Assembly (NCBI RefSeq): GCF_024714495.1
Contig: NZ_JAMZMJ010000002.1
Location: 1 to 64,000, forward strand
Source: Marinoscillum pacificum
GTDB lineage: Bacteria; Bacteroidota; Bacteroidia; Cytophagales; Cyclobacteriaceae
Length of the DNA: 64,000 nt
Direction: 5' to 3'
Below the pieces are notes generated by a model. That model was given only the letters and a program-made list of their open reading frames with translations, searched no databases and was not told the origin of the DNA. This document shows, one piece after another, positions 11,101 through 16,958 of the stretch. The position numbers and the translations under genes were made by a program. Positions within the stretch are counted from its first letter, which is position 1. Every line of letters starts with the position of its first letter.

Positions 11101-11763
11101 TCCAATGAATATGGAAGATGTCGAATTGTTAATAGTACCCGTTTTTGACCCTGACGCCTCCTGATCGGAATCGATATGCAATTGTTGCAATGCACCGGTG
11201 AATGTAGCTGCAATTAAGTTGTCACCTACCGACAAAGCATTGGCAGAAACTACCCCACTGTTACCTGAAGTACGAGTATTTAGTCTTAATGTATTTCCTG
11301 TGTAAGTGTATAAATAATAGGATTCCTGAGATCCATATGATGTTCTTTTAGAAAGAATCCCTCTTGGGTCGTCATCAGAAGAGCCTTTGTAATAAACAGC
11401 GAGAATCGTAAACTCGCTTAGATTTAAATCAAAATCATCATCATCAGGATGAACTAGATATCTTTCGGTACCATCGAAACGAACAACGTTATAAGAACCG
11501 GATGATAAACCATCATTTCTAAAAACAGGAACTGGGTCAGCACCTTGCTGAACAAAATCATTGCCATTTCCAGACACATCACTCCATGTAGTAATTGGAT
11601 CATCATTGACTAAGGAACCAGAAAGTGAAGATGGGTTTTGTGCATCAAGCCAAAGAATGTTACTACTGGTATTACCTACCCCTGCTGGCCCTGTTTGGGA
11701 AAATGTAGGAATAGATAAAGCTCCAATGACGCTAATCAGAATAAATAGACGGTACATATGCAT
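2191..11763 (-). CDS. Giant secreted surface protein, LamG-like N-terminus and T9SS type A sorting domain (3190 aa)
   Basis: This 9.6 kb gene encodes a protein with a signal peptide (MHMYRLFILISVIGALSIPTFSQ minus its tail). A LamG/concanavalin-like domain follows at about residues 35-260, beginning at NILWLDAQNPSSLSG. The long middle is rich in Gly, Thr, Asn and Asp with short beta-strand-like units (GxLxVxGG, TLTIxGxG), as in beta-helix adhesins. Three segments of the form FPVG/YPVG...Y.P are spaced through it. Near the C-terminus is a fibronectin-like segment (VLDWQTASEISNDRFEVER), then a type A sorting domain containing YPNP and ending VMRVLVK. It is therefore probably exported through the outer membrane by T9SS and anchored or released. 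Adhesin, matrix protein or carbohydrate binder are all possible; no catalytic motif is visible. Two Met codons (residues 1 and 3) are both plausible starts. Confidence 0.9.
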   Translation of the reverse strand: MHMYRLFILISVIGALSIPTFSQTGPAGVGNTSSNILWLDAQNPSSLSGSLVNDDPITTWSDVSGNGNDFVQQGADPVPVFRNDGLSSGSYNVVRFDGTERYLVHPDDDDFDLNLSEFTILAVYYKGSSDDDPRGILSKRTSYGSQESYYLYTYTGNTLRLNTRTSGNSGVVSANALSVGDNLIAATFTGALQQLHIDSDQEASGSKTGTINNSTSSIFIGALNNNYGTYFDGEIAELIMYRTALNGGERLVVENYLAEKYGLTIANDFFGNDTDYSSSYDADIRGIGTGDGSNLHDVSGFSSGLQLEAVSGLDNSNEFVLFAHNSAISHSDASTANIASADIVSGDITNRWAKDYYFEVSQGGSIDAATVDTKFVFDFSEAGLAFSGSSSDYVLLYRENTSDDFSRVFAYEYALENSDQIVVSIPASRLKTGYYTLGRGTQITTRKWYVLQNGNWSDASTWTLDAGSAPIPNNPSNETPGVEDDVIIRTGKTVTMTTDNIAIGSITVDGTLIVSTTTGHDFNQIDGQGTIRISGNGGVSNFPEGNTVSSNGFGNPINGGLLSVRGTGLEFNEDETFKDVRILLDNPTDIVQLGANLTINGDFNVRYGTLQFGDGSGVNRTFTVLGDFKVENNGGSQDGRVSTAFVASSNTRHEFNLYGNFLNEGTAQFSDRTAINYTSESANGVVDLNLISTTDDQRVDCNGLTYFYRIEIVKGSTDFTAFIQADDPGNFILTGYANDDTNSDITIPSQNENALGLVTGTVSLGTNVNVRLNTTGNYSIGSSAKLVVNGAMVTKTGGAAITPYGTIEVIGGILEVPSGSGITTRDAGQINVSGGQVWVSQIRTSIQGVNAQGGFQQTGGTVNVWDYSAAESPILGTAAGSANNDYARFSLVYEGNAFTMTGGTLNVKDATSSGLLFINSNPDNIKVQGGTVNLYSTVTGNSEIASKAPFWNLKILNSSTNTTAKVVAQTLLNGPGGVDDRTITDPDVIVLNDLTIETSTTRTSGSNTYGGYLDLCPGNNCVNLEVGGDLLIRDSGVLDVWAWDGSSNAGSATVTMNGSENAMLYVGDITTYNNSLVEFEYPDTGPWPSGFGSGDETYGIYTLPFYNWVIDKEDAVLFLSAKNPSKGNGSPSSNASLYKTSNGGKNLSRYAVRLVVVTNEFELLNGTLNQNDPVNTLQLTEGDGNDFGNVGDPVGYGMYLLGSVTNNGNCFVYDDGVTRKEGTVNIRAENDVTITSADGATFGNLELNNDGYEFILTSDLEVGRLQYAAGIIDIGTHNLKVDVFEFLDLSSSGFIPSVGGQGIYNTSNYIRMAGNASDGGLSIKLPRSLTLYESSTPSFPDANYTEEYNIVDRSSYYDDGQVYNTPDRVWFPIGTAANSTERYTPAVMHIVDDAGVTYSGDEYVTVRLVDKELQTTDLSGGDILSYYWNVSTEGFDGGLPTVSWIFQYDDNDVDAGDETLYVPGKVVSNGSYLRSNDGTAQAVKDGGGTGNAGNIVGTDPANIIMFNGVNIDATVDDANDEIDSGTNDGVYRQGNVDNNWTTPWPGTGFALEAGNYTAGEATRFVGSPEIYYSRRDGDWHQSSTWSTDQTNKHEGASASDYPQVGDVVFIAGNSSDGSHTIIISEESSHPDDIEVEEVTFNGGGSPSLVMQTNGDLNSVDLGIVKGEAGTTSQIIREIETSTYTFTADIGDWASFSENQFQYKKHSPSGTLTIPTDLSEFPTLAFAGNRSGDKSDPPSYDLILGHSITVNGDMIFMSTVDFELEDGATETITVAGDVNIGANNDARVTFPETGFWTLDIAGDLGLLVGTSSGWGEQAELLIDDNATVEHLIKLGGDLVVEEREDGVDGADPLIDLVANVGGGGIILEFTGENDGTTNITNSGGSVLVPDLYKIVMNKGSDLSNTFTIASEINLPQPTDLGAAPVEILNGLLIFDDPSLDITLADGTQGDLYLPNTLNTYASSGSGGLEIKQGTANISGDDTGIILDGLLRVSGGTLDMAITGDNGNNFIEYGSSDNATIEVTDGSLLVGSQLRRKLTAVTGLLNYTQTGGIARFGIEAAPENTRGVFELTNSGSEFTHTGGEFTIVRQNGSSTVGSFILKPDTDDLDVSGSTITFGNSDTPVSQSQIGIDSNVPLNKILVTGNNSPTVVIFNTSLELDSLTIETGGTFDANGFTLTINEDLVNDGVFENGGTDINQQTTYFASGVDQSISGSGITNFYNLIKDGSSTLDIQKNITVDNDLEFLDGTMSTDTYAVNLKGDMTLDGTHQSSSVGPGIVFNGTGGQNLDTSTDTGEFGVMTLDNSNGLEIPGDGRVFAVNDKIVLTSGVFNIGGNLLVMNESAYFENGLGATDRSGFNKNSMISVNASITDNGVRKVFNDSYTGTYLYPVGLNYYTPAEINITGMSGGNTGQITVKPIEDIAGGISDDSDETCFGDNSDYDDTENILQFYWLIRSANITDFDGSIYLYHVDALESVNNTQGLGLTNYAPARLLNNSSAWDKAYSEALFDETNNVIMFKNSVSADYANFTSTDITGTYTAGITRDDSDVILCGGAIPDIVPEYITIGTLGSGSITDISSFATADGGTVPSLGESPDLTVAGDFTLDLTNQFWRFRKVTIETGATLTITGAGVNLGTIEGEGTLKLYNTNALPAGDYASFEANSGCTQGGILELEVTSGNSVDLALPFNNLRGLVVSGDGEKVITNGTSFDICEDLEILDAGTLTMGDNTTLRIKGDIIKETATTFDGDNNNARIILNGSTQQTIDGAFEGSEMISYLRVNNAAGLTVLNATNDNVEVEDLVLTNGKIVTDADNSLIVINTGTITGNFSSTTFVNGPLKRRLETSTDRQLFPVGSGSVYQPFEVSNTLGYTGTKDWSVQYHDEDPGTTALITNVNASYDFSTWGGEENDLNSTLFREDVFEVEVASPATADVRPYWDSDSDVGATWNEWQYLRVMVWDNVDETWESYGNGNLNYSGMTASRGSIVSDTDLSFSTNFVTLGSNEPVPLPVEFVFFTARLADNGTVVLDWQTASEISNDRFEVERINADGEFEVIGTVKGAGDSNELLDYQFKDYSPYHGINYYRLRQVDYDGQYEYSGLVMVNNDDYFKGLDVTVYPNPVEGDQIGLIIKSGDELSDIQLVLMDVAGRTLDRVVKTPIIGSAKYEMDFRKGEVGSGLFYLIVVQGENKKVMRVLVK

Positions 11764-11891
11764 TTCGTGTTGACAGTACTAAAACTGATGTCTCTCAAAC
11801 ACAAATCTTCCTAGAAATACCTAGATAATCAAATATTATCGACGAACAATACTATTTTTTTAGGCAAAATGCTTACTTTTTTCTCGTAAGA

Positions 11892-12356
11892 CTATTCCTG
11901 AGTAGCTACAATCCCAGTTTTTCTTCCACTTTTTACAAATTCCATATTTAAATAGCTTGAAGTCAGTGATTTTACGAAATATCGATTAATGGTTCCATTT
12001 GACAGTTCAACATACAAACTATCAGTAAAATAACCACTACCACCAGAGGCTGTTAATTCTCCCAAAAAGGTGGTGTCATATGTCAAACAATCTCCAAGTT
12101 TTCGTAATTCATAGCTGGCTATGGAATCGCTGGTGATATATGCGAATGCAAAACGTAGACTATCTGCACAAGAGGTCATGACCACTTGATTATCATCTTC
12201 GACCCATTCGGTAACCAACCAATTTTTACTATCGCCATCAGTAAGCATGTATTCTACCTGATATGGCCAGTAACCCTCGGGCAAATAACCATCATCACAA
12301 GCCGAAAGTCCTGCAATTACTAAAACCAGATAGAATACCGCTTTTTTCAAAATCAA
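11892..12356 (-). CDS. Small predicted lipoprotein, unknown function
   Basis: The protein has 154 residues and a lipoprotein signal peptide with the lipobox LSAC (Cys20) followed by DDGYLPEG, so it is probably a lipidated envelope protein. The rest looks like a small beta-rich domain; I do not recognise the family. Its start codon overlaps the stop of tex by four bases (ATGA type), so it is translated from the tex message. This coupling to a cytoplasmic RNA-binding protein does not reveal a shared role. Confidence 0.75.
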   Translation of the reverse strand: MILKKAVFYLVLVIAGLSACDDGYLPEGYWPYQVEYMLTDGDSKNWLVTEWVEDDNQVVMTSCADSLRFAFAYITSDSIASYELRKLGDCLTYDTTFLGELTASGGSGYFTDSLYVELSNGTINRYFVKSLTSSYLNMEFVKSGRKTGIVATQE

Positions 12357-14584
12357 CTGTTGAATTTACCTTTTAACATAGCCAGTTTAGCTTGAAGGTC
12401 ACCTTCTGGCTCCTTTTCTTGTCTTCTCTTTTGCTTTGGAGCAGGTTGTCCAAATGGATCAGACTTCATAGAAAGTGAAATTCTCTTTCTCGGCACGTCT
12501 ACTTCCAGAACGGTCACATTTACTTTTTGCTGAAGTTTTACAGCTGATGCCGGATCAGACACAAAATTATCTGATAAGTGACTTACGTGAACCAATCCAT
12601 CTTGATGCACCCCTACATCAACGAACGCTCCAAACTTAGTTATATTGGTAATGATTCCTGGAAGTTTCATTCCAATTGTTAAGTCTTTTATTTCGTGAAC
12701 GTGATCAGCAAAAGCAAATGCCTCAAACTGCTCACGAGGGTCACGACCTGGCTTTGCTAATTCGTCAATAATATCTTTAAGTGTTGGTAATCCAACCGTA
12801 TCTGTGACGTATTTCTTCAAGTCAATACGACTTCTTAGGTTTTGATCTCTCACCAAATCCTCCACAGAACAACCAAGGTCTTTTGCCATGGTATTTACGG
12901 TTTCGTATCGCTCTGGGTGTACAGCACTTTCGTCCAACACATTAGAGGCTCCTTTGATTCTCAAGAAACCAGCAGCTTGTTCAAATGCTTTATCACCTAA
13001 CCTTGGAATTGCCTTTAACTCACTTCTGCTTTTAAACGCTCCATTGGCATCACGATGCTTTACAATGTTCTCCGCTAATTGAGGTCCTAAACCAGAAACG
13101 TAGGTTAATAATTGCTTACTTGCAGTATTCAACTCTACGCCTACACCGTTCACACAACTCATTACCACGTCATCCAATGAGTGCTTCAGCTCATTTTGAT
13201 CTACATCATGCTGATATTGTCCTACACCGATAGACTTTGGATCAATTTTTACCAATTCCGCCAAAGGATCCATCATACGACGACCAATTGACACAGCTCC
13301 CCGAACTGTAACATCGTATTCTTTAAACTCTTCACGCGCTACTTCTGAAGCAGAATAAATGGATGCACCGCTTTCATTTACCATTGCAATGATGATGTTT
13401 CTAGGTAGTCCTAGTGACTTCACAAATTGCTCTGTTTCTCTACTTGCTGTACCATTACCAATGGCGATAGCCTCAATGTTATGTTTTTGTGCCAATGCCA
13501 TTACTACAGCACCAGCAGTATGCTGATCATTCTGTGGAGCATTTGGATAGATGGCAGTATTTTCCAACAACTTTCCTTGACGATCCAGACATACAACCTT
13601 ACAACCTGTTCTGAAACCTGGATCGATGGCCATAACAGCCTTTTGCCCAAGAGGTGCAGCCATCAACAATTGCTTCAAATTTTCAGCAAATACAGTGATC
13701 GCTTCAAGATCAGCAGCCTTTTTACTTTCCAGACGCGCTTCAGTTTCGATACTTGGCTTGATTAAACGCTTGTAAGAATCCTTCAAAGCGATTTCTACCT
13801 GCTCTGCAGCTGCATTTTGACCCTGAACAAACATTCTACTCAAGGTATCAAAAGCCATTTCTTCTGGTATAGAAGTATCCATCATTAGAATACCTTCTCT
13901 CTCAGCCCTTCTAATCGCTAATAATCGGTGAGATGGAATCTCTTTCAAACCCTCTTCCCATTCGAAATAGTCCTTATATTTACTTCCTTCTTCTTCTTTT
14001 CCTTTTAGCACGCGTGAGCTAACAACTCCTTCTGACTTAAATAGTGCTCTAACTTTCTTTCTCGCATCTGCATCTTCACTGATCCACTCAGCAATAATGT
14101 CTCTTGCTCCCTGAAGTGCAGCTGCTACATCTTCTACTCCTTTTTCTTCACTAATGAATTGCTCAGCCTCTTGCTCAGGCATTAAGCTGCCTTGCTCCCA
14201 GATAACTTTTGCCAAAGGTTCCAATCCTTTTTCTTTGGCAACTGATGCTCTTGTTTTTCTTTTCGGCTTATACGGCAAATACAAATCTTCCAATACAGCC
14301 ATTGTTTCAGCTGCTTCTATTTTAACTTTCAGCTCAGGGGTTAGCTTACCTTGTTCATCAATTGACTTAAGTATAGCATCTCTTCTTTTATCCAAATCAC
14401 GAAGCTGCGCAATTCGATCACGCACATTTGCAACTTCCACTTCATCCATAGAGCCAGTAAGCTCTTTACGATATCTGGAAATGAATGGAACGGTGGCTCC
14501 TTCGTCTAATAGGTTAATAGTTGCTTCCACAAATCGTGGTTGCAAAGAGAATTCTTGGGCTATCTTAGCTATGTAGTTTGTCAT
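12353..14584 (-). CDS. tex: Tex-family S1 RNA-binding protein
   Basis: Tex is a cytoplasmic nucleic-acid-binding protein linked to transcription. The 743 residues show the family order. The helical N-terminus contains FISRYRKELTGSMDE, and a YqgF/RNase H-like domain begins near residue 315 (VMAIDPGFRTGCKVVCLD). A helix-hairpin-helix region (YVSGLGPQLAENIVKHRD) follows, and a C-terminal S1 domain (GMKLPGIITNITKFGAFVDV ... GLVHVSHLSD). The length is slightly below the usual 770-780 because the tail after S1 is short. The ATG lies 93 bases from the divergent tlpA-like gene. A lipoprotein gene follows with a four-base overlap. Confidence 0.96.
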   Translation of the reverse strand: MTNYIAKIAQEFSLQPRFVEATINLLDEGATVPFISRYRKELTGSMDEVEVANVRDRIAQLRDLDKRRDAILKSIDEQGKLTPELKVKIEAAETMAVLEDLYLPYKPKRKTRASVAKEKGLEPLAKVIWEQGSLMPEQEAEQFISEEKGVEDVAAALQGARDIIAEWISEDADARKKVRALFKSEGVVSSRVLKGKEEEGSKYKDYFEWEEGLKEIPSHRLLAIRRAEREGILMMDTSIPEEMAFDTLSRMFVQGQNAAAEQVEIALKDSYKRLIKPSIETEARLESKKAADLEAITVFAENLKQLLMAAPLGQKAVMAIDPGFRTGCKVVCLDRQGKLLENTAIYPNAPQNDQHTAGAVVMALAQKHNIEAIAIGNGTASRETEQFVKSLGLPRNIIIAMVNESGASIYSASEVAREEFKEYDVTVRGAVSIGRRMMDPLAELVKIDPKSIGVGQYQHDVDQNELKHSLDDVVMSCVNGVGVELNTASKQLLTYVSGLGPQLAENIVKHRDANGAFKSRSELKAIPRLGDKAFEQAAGFLRIKGASNVLDESAVHPERYETVNTMAKDLGCSVEDLVRDQNLRSRIDLKKYVTDTVGLPTLKDIIDELAKPGRDPREQFEAFAFADHVHEIKDLTIGMKLPGIITNITKFGAFVDVGVHQDGLVHVSHLSDNFVSDPASAVKLQQKVNVTVLEVDVPRKRISLSMKSDPFGQPAPKQKRRQEKEPEGDLQAKLAMLKGKFNS

Positions 14585-14677
14585 AAGGATTTTAATTGGG
14601 CGCCAAAAATATCATTTCTAGGAATTTATCGGCAAGAATTATGTTAGGAATCTAAGAATAAATTTAGTCAAACAATC

Positions 14678-15274
14678 ATGGCAAAAAAGACCTATAAAAG
14701 AGAACTCACTGAGTGGCTGATTATTGTGGTGGTTGGCCTAACGCTTTACTTCACTGGTTTACATACTGAAGCAATAGGTTTATTGCAAAGAGGACTACTT
14801 GCCACCGGAATCATTCAACCCAATAAAGTAGAAGAGGATAAGTCAGCTGATTATAACTTTTTACTGACTGACATCAATGGTGAAGAAGTTTCTTTCTCTG
14901 AATTTAAAAACCAAACTGTCTTTTTGAATTTTTGGGCCACCTGGTGCCCTCCATGCATCGCAGAAATGCCGGACATTGATGATTTATATCAGAAAAAAGG
15001 CTCTGAAGTCTCTTTTGTCATGATTTCATTGGATGAAAATAGAATAAAAGCAAAAGAGTTTGTAGAGCATAAAGGGTATGATTTCCCTATCTATTATTTA
15101 AAAACCGGATTACCAAAAACATATAGCACCTCTTCAATCCCTACTACTTATGTAATCTCTCCTGCAGGACAAATGGTGGTTGAGAATCATGGAATGGCTA
15201 AATACGATACCGAGAATTTTAGAGACTTGTTGGATGAACTGAATCAATCAGCTAACACCAGCCTGGCTAACTGA
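14678..15274 (+). CDS. Membrane-anchored TlpA-like thioredoxin
   Basis: The 198-residue protein has one N-terminal membrane segment (about residues 13-30) and a periplasmic thioredoxin fold with the active site FWATWCPPC (Cys90 and Cys93). A cis-Pro loop (SSIPTTYVIS) follows. This is the TlpA/ResA class of thiol-disulfide reductases that act on cytochrome c maturation or periplasmic disulfides. The substrate is not evident here because no cytochrome maturation genes are adjacent. The last 31 bases overlap the 3' end of the convergent glycerate kinase gene. Confidence 0.9.
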   Translation: MAKKTYKRELTEWLIIVVVGLTLYFTGLHTEAIGLLQRGLLATGIIQPNKVEEDKSADYNFLLTDINGEEVSFSEFKNQTVFLNFWATWCPPCIAEMPDIDDLYQKKGSEVSFVMISLDENRIKAKEFVEHKGYDFPIYYLKTGLPKTYSTSSIPTTYVISPAGQMVVENHGMAKYDTENFRDLLDELNQSANTSLAN

Positions 15275-16365
15275 TAAGCGGTTCGCTCCAAGTTTACATA
15301 GGTATACTTCATGGCAGTTGAAAGATCCATCGGTCCATTGATGATAGGCAAAACCACATCAAAATAATCGATGGGCTCTATTTCTGTATTGACAGACCCT
15401 GATAGTCCGATCACCTTCAAACCATGTTCTTTGCCCAGTCGAGCAACAAGTCCTGGTCCTTTCCCAAAATTGGTTTGTTGATCTATTCGGCCTTCTCCAG
15501 TAATGAGTACATCTGCGCTTTCAAGCTGCTCTTTGAATTTTGCCCATTCTAAAATTGTATCGCCACCTGGTATCAAACGTGCATCCAATGCTCCATTTAA
15601 AATAGCTGCCACTCCACCAGCAGCGCCACCATGTTCCAAATCATGAACTTTTAACCCTCTACTCTTTTCGATATGATCAGCCAAAGATTTTAAAGCATCA
15701 TCAAACCACGGAATATCTCGCTCTTCCAATCCTTTCTGAGGACCAAAAACTCGAGCAGCTCCTTCATCACCGAGCAAAGGATTGACTACATCACAGAGTA
15801 TATGTATTTGACATTGGTCTCGAACCTCTGTCAATACATCCATTTTGATTTCTGAAATTCGTTTGATATCTGATGGTTTCGGGTTCTCAATAACCTTTCC
15901 TCTGAGATCAATAAACTCCACTCCAAGAGCATCTAAAATTCCAATTGCTCCATCAACCGAAGCACTTCCTCCTATCGTCAAATAAATTTTAGTAGCACCT
16001 CGCTTTAAGGCATTTTGTATCAATTCACCTGTGCCGTAGGTGGTTGCATTCCATGGATCCAGTTCCTCTAATAATCGGATACCTGAGGCTTCTGCAAGTT
16101 CAATAATTGCCAACTTCTCATCATCATGCCAACCATATTTCGCTTCAACAACAGAACCGCATGGACCAGCCACCTCTCGAGTATAGATCTCAGCATCTAA
16201 GTACTTAGCAATCACACCTAGTGAGCCATCTCCCCCATCTGCTATAGGCAACTCCACACATTCAATATCATCAGACGCAAGTTTGAGTCCTCTAGCAATG
16301 GCTTCAGCAGCATGTTCGGCACTTAAAGAACCTTTAAAGGCATTGGGGCAGATTATGACTTTCAT
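15244..16365 (-). CDS. Glycerate kinase (GarK/GlxK family)
   Basis: This enzyme phosphorylates glycerate with ATP, linking glycerate to glycolysis. The 373-residue length is typical. Family motifs are the N-terminal CPNAFKGSLSA, the PIADGGDGS segment, GGSASVDGAIGILDALG and LITGEGRIDQQTNFGKGP. It starts five bases after the end of the SixA-like phosphatase gene, so the two are probably one operon. Its C-terminal codons overlap the convergent thioredoxin gene by 31 bases. Confidence 0.95.
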   Translation of the reverse strand: MKVIICPNAFKGSLSAEHAAEAIARGLKLASDDIECVELPIADGGDGSLGVIAKYLDAEIYTREVAGPCGSVVEAKYGWHDDEKLAIIELAEASGIRLLEELDPWNATTYGTGELIQNALKRGATKIYLTIGGSASVDGAIGILDALGVEFIDLRGKVIENPKPSDIKRISEIKMDVLTEVRDQCQIHILCDVVNPLLGDEGAARVFGPQKGLEERDIPWFDDALKSLADHIEKSRGLKVHDLEHGGAAGGVAAILNGALDARLIPGGDTILEWAKFKEQLESADVLITGEGRIDQQTNFGKGPGLVARLGKEHGLKVIGLSGSVNTEIEPIDYFDVVLPIINGPMDLSTAMKYTYVNLERTAYQLARLVLAD

Positions 16366-16370
16366 TGTAG

Positions 16371-16835
16371 TTAATGTATGGTACCAGATCCCTTTGTTAC
16401 TTCATTCCAGTGATCACATTCAAAATGAATCTCAATTAAATTTCCTGGAGACATTCCAGTATTTCTACTTGTAGTTAGATAATCACACAAATAACTTATT
16501 CCAGGATTGTGCCCAATAAGCATGATATCATTTACTTGATCACTTGTCTCTGATATTAACTGAAATAATTGATTGGTGGTTGCTTCGTAAATTGCATTAA
16601 CATAGTCTACATTGCCTTCGTAATTAATCCCAGTGGTTAGGATATTACATGTTTGCATGGTACGAATTGAAGGACTACAAATGATTTGATCTATATGTAT
16701 TTCTTTAGCTTTGAGTTGGATTGCCAGTGCAGCAATAGACTGCTCTCCTTCTTGGGATAGCGTTCTATCATAGTCTCTCATATTAAATCCACTCACGGCA
16801 TGACCGTGCCTCAAAAGGAAAAGTTTCTTAACCAT
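16371..16835 (-). CDS. SixA-like histidine phosphatase
   Basis: This is a 154-residue protein of the histidine phosphatase (phosphoglycerate mutase-like) superfamily. The catalytic RHG motif is at residues 9-11 (His10), the second phosphate-contacting Arg is in SPSIRTMQT, and the second catalytic His is in IGHNPG (His109). Length and motifs match SixA, which dephosphorylates phosphohistidine on signalling proteins, but the substrate cannot be read from sequence. It is the first gene of a two-gene unit with glycerate kinase and is divergent from topA across 123 bases. Confidence 0.88.
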   Translation of the reverse strand: MVKKLFLLRHGHAVSGFNMRDYDRTLSQEGEQSIAALAIQLKAKEIHIDQIICSPSIRTMQTCNILTTGINYEGNVDYVNAIYEATTNQLFQLISETSDQVNDIMLIGHNPGISYLCDYLTTSRNTGMSPGNLIEIHFECDHWNEVTKGSGTIH

Positions 16836-16958
16836 TTTGGTAATATTGTGTTATGCGTGTAAGGTAGCGATTATAACACCTCGTTGGCTTACACCTCTTG
16901 AAATCTTTAGTTAATTAATAAAATTTAAAGATATTTACCGCCTTAAAAATTTTAAAAC

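Noticed and set aside
2645-11773. Many plus-strand open frames inside the giant T9SS gene, such as 3497-3778 and 6191-6550
   Set aside because: They are antisense frames produced by the Thr/Ser/Gly-rich codons of the giant gene; none resembles a protein family and they share no promoters.
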